The notes below the pieces were generated by a model that ran no database searches, had not been told where the DNA came from, and worked only from the letters and a program-made list of their open reading frames with translations. A DNA stretch of 64,000 nucleotides. It comes from Anthonomus grandis grandis. Taxonomy: Eukaryota; Arthropoda; Insecta; Coleoptera; Curculionidae. This document shows positions 34,501 through 46,500 of the stretch, in pieces. Location: NCBI RefSeq assembly GCF_022605725.1, contig NC_065552.1, positions 32,623,879-32,687,878 on the forward strand, written 5' to 3'. How positions within the stretch are numbered: position 1 is the stretch's first letter; the number at the start of each line of letters is the position of its first letter. The translations under genes were made by a program, and so were the position numbers.

Positions 34501-37500
34501 TTTCAATCAAAGTGCACATTCCTGGTTATACAATGTCTTTAGTGGACCATAGAAGCTGACATCCAGGGGCTGCATACGATGGGTACAGTGGCCAGGAAAG
34601 CATAAAGGGATTATTCCATTTCTTGTGGCAAACGTCAAGGCATTTAATGATTTGTGGCTAGTGTGCCCATACAGAAGTAATAAAACTTTTGAGTGGGGAG
34701 AGGCTTTAACAAAAGTCTGAAAATGCTTTAACCACAAAGCAAAGGAATCAGATGTCATCCATTCAGTCTCGTTAAATAATCCCAAAGAACCTGGAGGTAA
34801 AGCATCTAAAAGTTCCCCCCTTCTATTTTTCCTAGCAAAAATCAAAGCAGGTGGCACAAAATTACCTACACTATTCATGCAGCAAACACATGTTACATGC
34901 TGACCTCTTTTAGCACTGGTTAATGTAATGATCCTACTTGTTTTATTCCAGTTTTGGCAAAAATTTTTGAAGGCCTTTGCACTGTGGACAAACCACTTTC
35001 GTCCATATTGTAAATCCGATGCACATAATTTTTTTCTTTTTTTAGGGTATTTTCCAACGTATTAAAAAATTTTTGCACTTGTGGCCTATTAAATGCCATG
35101 GCTCTAGCCGCAGACACAGCTTCAGGCTGCCTTAGAGATATTTCAGGATGTCGCATACGAAATCCTCTCAGCCACTCTCGTCCAGCGCTACGATCTTTAA
35201 ATCTATTTGGAATGCCATTTTTAGTGGCAAACTCATACGCAAGTTTCTTTATATCTGTTGTTGTTATCCCGAACAATCTAGACTGAAGTAATAGTAAATG
35301 CTCAACTAACTCTCTTTCTTCGTCTTCATTAAATGTGGTTGGAAACCGACCCAAAACTTTCTGACAGCCCTTAGCTCTTTTGTTTGTATCATTTGCTCTT
35401 CGCCTTAATGTGGCTTGGAAAACATTGAACAATTTCGATGCTTTCAGCCACCCCATTTGGCCACCTTTTACAGCGTTAATTGCACTTAGCATTCAACATC
35501 AACTAGACGATTGTCTAGTTGATGTTTTTTCACGTTTTCCCACCATAATGTAGCTAAAGATGTTTGTTTGTAAAATGAGATAGTATGCCATTTTACCTTC
35601 ATGCCTATCTGTGTCGTTTTACCCGCAGTAACAGATAGTCCTTTGTTAATGGAGAATAATCTTATTTCATATTAAACGACATTTCCGCGCACGTGAATCT
35701 GAAGTATACACTTACATTTAAATACTAACCCTGGTTTTACTTTAAAATCAGCACAATTTCGTTATAAAAACAGACTTTCAAAACAGCACATGCAAAATTT
35801 CTACACCGCTAAAAATAATTTTTTGAGATTATCTTCTACATATCATAAACGTAAAACAAATAGAGTGCCCACATGATATCTGGTCTTGGTTTGTGACATG
35901 CAAGCATACTACAAACTATTGACTAGATGGCGCCAGCAGTTGAAGAATAAATACCGCTATGTTTTACGATATTATAAAGTGTTTTTTGAAATTTCTACAT
36001 AAGCATTTTGCATCATTGTATCAGGGATGTTGCAAGCAAACAAACTGCCCATAGTTCCACGCCATGCTACTTCTTGCCTTTCAATGTTCTAAGATCAATT
36101 CCATCTAAATATCTTAGAATTATCGATCTTTGACTTTAAGCTTGCTGAAATTATTAATTGTGGATCATTCACTCCAGACCCTAAACTGGCCAAGCGAAAA
36201 CACACTTCACCATTCAGACAGAACCTCTATTGGTAAAAAATAAACTATATTCACTTGAAAATGTTTATACCCTAATTGGCCTCCTATAGATCTTACTGTT
36301 ACATTTGATCAGTTTTGAAATTTCTTGCCCGTTAATTACACTTACAATACTTACGACACTCTATATTGTTGATATCCAGTACTAATCCCCTTTCGAGAAG
36401 TTAACACCAGATTTTGAGCTCCTCTAAGAATAAGCCAGTCAGCCAACTCTAATCCAAAGCCACCCAGGCCACCGCAAATTACATAAGTCTTATTCGGATC
36501 ACATAAGTACCTGAAAAATTTTAAAAAATATATTTTAAAGTTATACATGGTAATAATTTTACTTTTATACCTTGGAAGACATTTAAATTTCTCTTGATGA
36601 TGTTGTTCATCCTCGTTCCTTATTTCAACTAACACTTTTCCCATATGTTTTCCTGTGGTCATAAATCTAAACGCCTGCTCGACCTCGTTTGTTTTAAATA
36701 CTGTCGGTTGTAATGGTTTAACCGCACCTTAAAATATATTTCTGAATATATAGCCATAGCTTTAAAGCACTAAATCGACGTACCACTATCAATGAACTTT
36801 TGTAGCAACGTTTTAAGCTCCATTTTAACTTCGTCTGGTTCATTAAAGAGCTTGTCCAACATAACTCCATGATAACTGATGCCTTTTTCGAAAGGCAATA
36901 GTGTTAACTGATTATCATTGGCTAAGTCAAATTTCCCAATTTCTAAAAACCGACCATTTTTGGCCAAGCATCGTACAGAGGTCTGTAATTTCTCTTCAGC
37001 AAGAGAATTAAGCACTATGTCCACTCCAGCACCGTTTGTTTCTTTCATTATCATTTGTTCAAAACTGAGATCTCTAGAGTTGCCTATGTGACTTTCTGAA
37101 ATAAGATATATTTATTTTATGATCTATAGAGCGGGATAATGTTGGAAATACCGTTAATTTGTGGGAAATTTCTTTTAATGTATTTTCGTTTCTCTTCGGT
37201 GCCCACAGTGGTGAATACTGTACAACCCATATTTAAGCAAAGGTTTATGGCTGCCTGTCCAATTCCGCCAGTTCCTGAATGGATTAGTACTGAGTTACCG
37301 GGTTTTATTTTACCAACCTGATAACATTAGGAAAAAATTAAGACATTTTCTTAGTAAACGTCCAAAAATATTTTTTTTATGTTCTTTAGTACTTACGACA
37401 ACCAAAGCATATAAACAAGTACTATAGACTACAGGCACTGTAGCTGCATCTTTCAGGGTCCATTTGTTTGGCACATCCCATAAAAGGTTCTCATCTGATT

Positions 37501-40500
37501 TAACCATTGTAGCCAATGTTCCTTGAGATAACATACCCATCACTCTTTTACCACTACAAAAATAACAACACATACATTTTGTTTTCTTTTAACTAATGCG
37601 TCTACCTTAAAGTTTTTCCAGAAAACTCAAAACCTTGAACGCATTCTTGCTCCCTTCGATTTCTTGTGATCACATCTGCGTTTATTCGGCCTGATGCAGT
37701 CATAACATCTCTGAAGTTTAAGGAAGCATAGTATATCTAAAATATTAAATGATTTAATGCGATTTACGATCATAATCACCATGGTCACCCTTACTTTAAC
37801 AATATTTTGATTTTTGTTATTCTGAATTTTCAGAGGTCCTTCGATCCATTTGATGCTTGATAAATCTCCTCTAACTGTGCTGTTGGCATAGCAGTGTTCG
37901 CTTTCAACTTCTGGTACGTCATCTGAAGAAAATAGACGACTTAGTACTAATTCAATTTTGATTTTTAAAAAATGTAGCTCTATAGTTATAACACAGCATT
38001 CAGATAATATATGCCAAAAACATACCATTTATGACCAAATGTTTCGGACATGTAACGTACATTCTAGCATCAAAATGAATTTGGCATCAAATGCTTTTGA
38101 GGTAAAGAGGAGTGTTGGAGCAAAACCGAATAAATCCCTATTAAAATTCGGTATGGAAATCGATTTTATCGAGCAAAACCGAATAAATCCACTTTTGATT
38201 CAAAACCGAATAAATCAAGGAAATCAAGGATAATTTAATTAACGTAATAAGAGATGGCACCAGGGTTGTATAACGCCAACAGCAGTAAAAGGTAATGACC
38301 TTTTACTGCTGTTGGCGGCATATTTTGTGTGGGATAAAACAGTATATTTTTAGCAGTAGTCAGTAGTGCTCATCTGATTAGTCTTGTCCCTGCGCTCCGT
38401 TTGCCGCAGTTTCGCGTAATTTTCGCGGGATATTATTTACATTCGATTGTTTTTGCTGTTATATAAGCACGTGTTGTTTTGATTTTGCCGATACCGAAAG
38501 GAGAATAATATGGATGAAGATATAATAGGTGAAACAGTAGCCGTATGTGATGCAAATGAAGGTAGCCGAATAAGAAAAAAGGTTGAGAAAAAGCAGAGAG
38601 GAAAACCTGGAAGGTAAGATTTACTTTTTAAAGGTGTTACTTAGGATATGAAAGAAGGGGGTAATTTGTTTAATTTAAGAACGTGTGGCGTGTCATTTTA
38701 ATCCTTGTGTAACCAAGCAAATAAAATTGTTTTCTTTCTGTTTTAAAATTTAATTAAAAAAAATAAAATAATCGTGGGGATGCGCTAGATTTTTTATGAT
38801 TTTTTTATTGTTTTTTTTTAAAAGATATTTTCTAGGCTGATTGGTACCTGAGTACGCAGTTGGTTACACAAAGGTTAAAGGATTTTTTTTATACAAAAGT
38901 ACATTTTTAGTTTTTTAAAGAGGCGAGGCGCTTAAGATTTTTTTTCTGTTGTTACAGATACCAGGATCCAGATCCAGACTTAAATGGTTTTAAGCGACCC
39001 TGCTCACATAATAACAAAACTTATCAATGTGAACAAGTAAAAATATCTGATATTAAAGTGACTAGAAGGAAGCTATATGAAGTTCCAGATAAAAAAGTAC
39101 AAGATATAAAACTTGGTCATATGATTAGTGTTTGCGGTACCGTAAGGAAGAGATCTGTAAAAGAAAATCCTCGACAAAGAGGAAGAGCGGCGAATTTCTT
39201 TATGAAAATTAAGAAAAATCGATCAACAGAAGTAGTTAAGGTTTGTAAGGAGTTTCTTCATGGCTGCACTAGCAGTGAAAAATCACAGATTGTTTACCAT
39301 TTGTAAGACTGTTGATTCAGGAGATATTCCCAAAGAACGTCGTGGTGGGGATCATGTTTCAAAAAAAAGTTTGTCTAAACGGGATAAAGTTCAAGAGTTT
39401 ATCGGAACATTAAGAGCTACTGAAAGTCATTATAATCGAAGCAAATCTAGAAGGATTTATTTACCGGCCAATCTCAGTGTTAAAAAATTACGCCAAATTT
39501 ATAATGAATAGGCTGAAAATCAGTGTAAAGTTAGCTACGCAATGTTTAGAAAGATTTTTGTTACAAAATTTAACATTGGAGCTTTTATATACCCATTGTA
39601 AAGAAGAGCCAGAAAATTCTTTGACATTTTGCATTGATTTACAACAGGTGCAGCCGCTACCGCACACTCCTATTTCTGATGCATTTTATTCACACCAAAT
39701 AAGTATGTATTCATTCTGCTGTGTTTCCATGAACTCAAAAAATCCTACTTTTTATATATGGACGGAAGATCAATCTGGGAGAGGTGCTACCGAAATCGGA
39801 TCTGCGTTGTTGGACTACCTAACAGCTTTGGACCTAACTGGCATAACTCAGATAAGATTGTTCTGCGATGGATGTGGGGGCCAAAACAAAAGTTCCCACA
39901 TCATTCATATGTTAATGTTTTGGCTCTTAAAGTACTCTCCTGATAATATTATTGAAATTATCATTACCTACCCTGTAAGAGGACATAGTTTTTTACCAGT
40001 GGACAGAGTGTTTGGACACATGGAAAAAATATTTAGAAACACTTCAACCATTGGTTCTAAAGAAGAATATGTTGGATACTATTCTGAAGTTGGAAATGTT
40101 AACATCTTAGGATCAGAGTGGAAAACTTTCAATATCAAGGAGTTACAAGATTATCTTAATAAAGTTGCAGGAATATCGGATTTAAAACGAATTCGTTTAC
40201 AAAAAAATCACATTAAAAAAACTGGAGAAATCAAGATATCAATCGCATGCTTCCAACACTACCGATTCGAAGCCCAGTCAGAAGTTAAAGAATATCTCTA
40301 TAAAAGAGGAAAGAATTTAAAGAACTTTTCGTTGTCAGAGGTCCCACTGCGCAATAGCATTCCTAAAAAAAAATACAGAGTGTAACACAACTGATGGAAA
40401 AACAATTTGGAAAAGAGTGGGCAAGTGAAGAAAAATTTGAATGGTATAAAAAACTGCTGTGTAAAGACGAAGGTGAAAATAATGAGAAAATTTCTCAGGA

Positions 40501-43500
40501 AAAGGATAATATTAGCAATGATTGCGACTGCTTGGAGGAAGAATACGCACTCCATATTTAGGTTTTAGTTAATGACTGTGTTGTTTAAAGAATTTTTATT
40601 TTATTTTTATTTTTTCTTTTATTTTTTCTTGATATATCGGATTAAATATTTTAAGAAATGAAGCTCTCTTGTTTAAAACAATGTTTTTATTGCTGCTTGG
40701 TAATAAAATTTTGGACAAAATCAAATAAATCCAATACTTTTGAGCAAAACCGAATAAATCCATTTTTGGTCTTGTTATATTTCAAAAAATAATAATTTTT
40801 CAAAATTGTATTTAAATAGAATGTATTATTAACGACGTCTCCAATAATATGTTCTACCAAAAAAAAAGAAAAAGATAATACTTTTTGCGTTATTAAAAAT
40901 TCGGATTTTGTTCAAAATCATGTTTGGTGGATTTATTTGGTTTTGTTTGCTCCAACACTCTTCAATTTAAAAAAAAAAGGAAAACTCCGCGAGCCCGAAA
41001 AATAGCAAATAAATAATTTCAAATATCTAGTTTCTGACTAATAGGCGTCTAAGAATTATAAATAAAAATATAATATAGTACCATTTAAACGCAACATTTC
41101 GTTTAAATCTTTACACAGATATTTTGCAAAACTATGCCAAAATTATCTAAATGATGTATTTAAATTACCCGCCATAGTAATGACAGAATTATTGGTTAGA
41201 AACTAAAGTCACCAGATTTACGTTGGCAGCACTAGCTGCAGTGACACTATAAACGGTCGCAGATGGCGCTTTTTGTCGTTTTCACCGGTTTAATGGCGAG
41301 TTGTGGGTTGTAAGTGTGACGCGACAACGTGGTGCAAACGTGTTCTAATACTTTTAATACGGTTTAATATCAGAATAATATAGAAGAAAAAAATAGAAGC
41401 GAAGTATTAATCTATGGTTTAATATTTCAGATTTCAACGGTGTAATTTCCTGTCGTTTAATTTCCGCGTTTGTGAATGAAATTAGCCATAGTAGTTGTAA
41501 GGGCTTAAAATTCGTCTATTGCTTCTGTAGGTAGGTAAGACTTTTTGTAACCTTAGTTCTAACATAAAAAATATTTATGTAACATAGATGAAATTTCTGT
41601 TATATTATAAAAGTATATATAAAATACATTTAATGATTTCAAGTAAATATTGATTTTTATTTTAATAAGATCTAAATTAAAAAATTGCTGTAAATGTTGT
41701 AAATGAAACATTTGTAATAAATTTAACAGCAAATATATCATGCACTAAAGACATACCTACGACATTCGCAAATGTCGCAGAAACATCCTACATCAGATGT
41801 CTTACAAGGTGGCATGGAGTCTGCCAGACACATTTCTGGTACATCTGGAAGGTAATAGGGTCATTGCTGGCATCTTTCTATTATCGCAAGCGAATGTCTC
41901 TGGCATATTCCTAGCATGTTTCTGTGTTATCAGGGAACGTAATATAAAGCTGCAACCTTTATTGATTTCCAATCAATATGTGAATTTGACTACACGTTTC
42001 TTTCTGAGCATTTTATATTTATTAGAAAACGATACGACGTGTACGGCTTTACAGACTTTTCAGAGAGTCTCGGATTTAATTAACTTATAGATACTCCATC
42101 ACGAATAATGGATCGCATAAAGTCACTTATTTGTTTTATTCTATGCACCTTGGTGAACCAAAAATCGGTAAAAAGTGTTGTGCCAGTAGATTTGATTGAT
42201 CACACTTTGGTCACTTGTGCGATTAATGCAAGTAATTTAAAGCCCAAAACCCAATTCAGGACAATCAGAAATTTTGAGTCCTTTTCAGTCTGAACGAAAA
42301 TCCATTCCCTGGAATAATAGTTATTATTTAAACAGTCTTGATGACAAAGTTTCTTTTATTTTTGATCACTACATTTCTTACTCGACATATCCCTTTCGTA
42401 TACGTTAAATATCGTATTACAAAAATGTATGCACCATGTTTTACGAGCACTAAAAAACGACGGAGATAGAGCGCTTGCAAAATATAAAAAAAAACTAAAT
42501 TGCGTTCTAATGGAGAGCATTATAAAACAGTCCAAAATATATTTACACTAGCCATAAGAAGGTAAAAATGAGTTTCTACATTAATTCCTATGATTCTAAA
42601 AATCCTAAGTAAACTTGGTCAGATTTAAAACATTTGAACATGAAAGTAGACCGAAAGCAAGATATTTCTGTGAACATTACCGATATTAATAGAATTCATA
42701 AAAATGTTATTGATTCTATACCCACACTCTAGATCAATGATGACACCGTCGATTTTTACAGGAGTAACCAAATGTCTGATACAAGCTTTAGGTTTCACTT
42801 CGTGACTGAGTGAAACTGAAATTTCCCATTGCCTACATAAATTAGAATAACTGCCATTAAAGTTCTATCTTTTATTTTTTTGGCCCTACATAGTCCACGT
42901 GATTAACCAATTCCTAAGGTAGCGAAAGTTGAGGCCTTGCAGCAACTACGTCCTATAAGTATATTTACCACGTTATAAAAGATTCTTTTAAGTCAATTTT
43001 ATGCACAGTTATCTACATATCTAACGGTAAATAAAATTGTTTCTTGTAATCAATCAGGTTTCAAAAAGGGGCACGGATGACTGACTATAAGTGATGACAT
43101 AATTGCTAGTACTTATAAAAATAAATTAGCTGTATTAGTGATTCTGGACTTTAGCAAGGCCTTTGACACTCTCAATCATAATAATAGTAATAAACCTTTA
43201 TTTCCAACAGGCATATTGCCTAATAATAGGAAATTGATATACAGTATATAATTATATGATACAAAGAAAAAATAAATAAAAATGAAAATGTCAAAATACT
43301 AGTTCGTGATTGCCATATTAATTCCAGTTCTGATCAATTACTGCACCAACGATCACATGGACAGGGAAAACATTTATATTGCACAAATTACAGATTTTAT
43401 TAGGCAAAGAGCATATTTCATCTAGATGTGGTTATTAAGTCTGGGGACCAAGAAAGAAAGACTAGAGAGAAGCACTGGACTAATAATTAGTCCATTAGGT

Positions 43501-46500
43501 ATTATACGAACTGCTGAGTTCATACAAGTTATTTAAGTTGTATTATATTTGTTTAGATATCCATAATTTGATTTGGCGAAATGAAACCGAGACCGAGAGA
43601 AACAAATCAGAAATAGGTGCCACAATCAGTTTACGAGGAAAAGGGGCTAACAGGGTTATCAATGAAAATATGTCTATAAGGGCTTCAGCGAAGCAATACG
43701 GTCTCTGACATGTTTCACTCTATCGGTTTGTTAAAATAGAAAAAGATAATAAGTAACCAACAGTTGGATAGGCGTACATGCATATTGTATGGGTGCAGCC
43801 GTTAAAGATATTTTTTTTAAATTCGTCCACTTAAGTCAAAAGCAATGTTTGATGATGAATCAAACGTATAAAACGTGATTTTGTAACTGAAAAATTCGCT
43901 GGCCACAGTTATTTTCATAACAACCCATTTTTTTGTCAAATTTTACATTTTTTAAGACATTTCCGAAAATATTTTAGGCTCTTGCATAAGGCTTTCACTC
44001 AAAACTGTAATGTTCCACGATGCACATTTTGAGGTATTAAGGATTTTTATATCTCAAAAACTTTTTAAATTACAAGCATTTTTGAAAATCAGCCAACTTG
44101 AACTTTTTGAGAAAACAGTGAAATTTTACAATTGCTTACACTTGTTCCTAATAAACATTTAATTAGGAACATGTGTCCTCTTAACTGAAGTGGTGCTAGA
44201 TTAAAACGGTCCAAAAGTTGATGATGGCTATACTAGCTGGATATATACCATCAAATCGAAAAATTCATCCATTATCACAAAAATGCTGGTCATACGTTTT
44301 ATAAAAAGCAACAACATAAAATCTACAGTATCACGTAAAACATTTAATAAAAAGAATAAGGTTACATGTTTCGCCTGACCAGGGCATCATCAGACCTGCG
44401 CTAAACGCACTGCGTTAAATTAATATGGCAATGATATAGAGAGTTCCATACAGCGCAGCCATACTCTCATTTTTGACATAACAAAAGAAAAAAACACTTT
44501 AAATCTAGCTTCGGAGTATGAAGGTAATGGTCCAAGGTCGGAAATCAGGTCAAGTCTTTTCAAAATGGTATTGTCAATGGATTAGTCGTGGATGATCTAG
44601 AAAAAGTAATCACACTACATTTAGCAGCATTCAGTCCTAGCCTGTTCTCAATACACCAAACTCCCAGGTCATTCAAACAGTTATAAAGAAACAAGGAATC
44701 CATAAAAGTATCGATCTTAAGATATCGCTTCAGATCATCAGGGTAAACCAGCTTACGACATTTGATTCAAATAATTAGGTAATTGATGAACGATATGAAC
44801 AAAAGGGGATCAAGGTTGAAAACCTAAGGCACACCCGAAGTTTTTTTGATTGAATGCCTTTAAACTGAACAAACTGGTATTTATTGAGCAAATTTGAAGG
44901 ACACACATTAATTGACTAATCTGCGAGTAATAGAAACGTAGCATCCATTTTTCTCTAAGAGACCAAACGAAAACAAAACAAAGGTAGGAACACAAAGTTT
45001 GATGAGACCGTAATCTGCGAGTCCATACTGATTTAATTTTTTTAATAGGATATAATGATCTATTTGGTTAAATGCCTTTTGAAAAGCGGTGTAAATAACA
45101 TAAACGTAAATAAATAGTCAATCGATACACAGACTCAATGTGTATCGATTGACTCGTAGATATGGGCTGATAGACACGACAAGTTTGTAACACATAATCG
45201 CCTACTAAAAACTCATGCTGATCAATAGAGATAGTAGAAAGACTGGTGCAAGATAATTTTAAATAATTTTGAAAAATTGCAAAAGTATTGAGATTGGTAT
45301 GTAATTGCTTACTTGATCAAAGTCCCCAAACTTTTATATGGTAGTGTGCTTTATATTTTAATATGCTACTGCTAAAAAAAACTACCCGTTCACCAAAGAA
45401 AAAACAGTGATCTTAAATGGAAATATATCAATATATCTTAAAGTACTGAGTGGAGTGCCTCGAGGCCCATGCGCTGTTCTATTTAATTTGTATGCGTTCT
45501 GTTTTAGAACTTCTTTTTTGTCTTATAGCAGTCATTTCTATGCTGACGACACGCCGCTTTATCTTTCTTTTTACCAGATGAAAGTAAACAGCGATTTCTG
45601 CAATTAATTATGATTTAGCAACTTAATAACTTATCTAACAAACATAATTTAATCTTAAACTCCTTCAAACCTGTAGTCATTGTTTTTGGAGAAAAAAAAG
45701 TTATAGAGAGAAATTTAATAAAACACTTATGCATTATATTAATAATCTATCTTTACTAGTTCCAGAGTCAAGTAAAAACCTTGGTCTTAGATTTTCAGAG
45801 CATATTAACAAATGCCTTCAAAAAGCCTACATTTACCTAAAATTCATATTTCAATATCGTCGTATATTGAGTCGACAACTGAAAACAACATTTTGGGAAT
45901 TATTTATTTTGTAATGTAGTTTATGGACCTTGCATTACTTCTTAAGTAGCCCAACTACTGTCTGCGTCAATATACAATAAAATTCGTTTTATATCAGACA
46001 TCCACAATATCAATATAAGATTTAGGGGTAGGCTTACATTACCGCCACACCATACTGCCCTGTTTAAACGACCGATTTTATATCTCATCACTAATCTACT
46101 TATCTGACCTATCTAATGATTGTTGTGTGACTAATGACCAATGTTCATGAGTCTCTAGAAGGTGATGACAATATTGAAATACCATTATCTTAAAAAAAGA
46201 AATAATTTAGTTGCTTGGTGGTCATGGTCAAGCAGGAGAAAGTTGCTTCAAATACCAAAGAAGTTCAAGACTTTGGTATAAATTGATAAAATATTATGAA
46301 TAAAAATTAAAAAATGTACTCACCCAAAATGAGATGTCTGTATGTACCCCAAGATCCGTTCTTAAAAACATTGATAACTAACTGTTTATCAAGTTGTACT
46401 TTATAGAATGGCATAGTTGGCTCAAAGTTTGGTGCTTTGTCTACTATAAACAGACATCTGATATGCTTGCAATCAGGTTCTTTAGAAATACAATTTATAA

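Larger units (their letters stand above)
33427..35625 (-). mobile_element. pogo/Tigger-type element in a FAS intron
   Basis: It encloses a broken DDE_1 transposase. Both ends carry repeated motifs of the form TAAAATGACAYA: at the left 33437, 33609 (inverted), 33634 and 33658, and at the right 35571, 35584 (inverted) and 35610 (inverted). Such subterminal repeats are likely transposase binding sites. Exact termini and the TA duplication were not resolved. Confidence 0.7.
28828..36510 (-). other. FAS: ketoreductase (KR) domain, exons 25-27
   Basis: The nucleotide loop is CGGLGGFGLELADWL (1680-1694). Catalytic residues are Lys1785, Ser1811 (FSSVS) and Tyr1824 (QTNYGMSN), at the same relative spacing as human Lys1995/Ser2021/Tyr2034. 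Exons 25 and 26 are separated by a 7-kb intron holding MULE and pogo relics. Confidence 0.9.
43185..45300 (-). mobile_element. Second LINE relic, - strand, inserted into the first
   Basis: From right to left: AFQKAFNQIDHYILLKKLNQ, SGVPQGSNLDPLLF and VYPDDLKRYLKI (YADD altered to YPDD), then ENRLGLNAAKCSVITFSR. The 3' end is at about 43190, where GGAAATAAAGGTTTATTACT runs into an ATT-type repeat. A hammerhead-like motif near 44380 indicates a further Penelope-type fragment inside. Confidence 0.65.
42560..46150 (+). mobile_element. Jockey-like LINE relic, + strand, split by a second LINE
   Basis: Reverse-transcriptase blocks appear in order: NQSGFKKGHG and VLVILDFSKAFDTLNH at 43030-43180; then, after an interruption, VILNGNISIYLKVLSGVPRG and HFYADDTPLYLSF (intact YADD) at 45400-45575; then tail fragments (SSKNLGLRFSEHIN, RGRLTLPPHHTALFKRP) to about 46110. 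Frames are broken throughout. An endonuclease part is not clear left of 43000. Confidence 0.7.
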
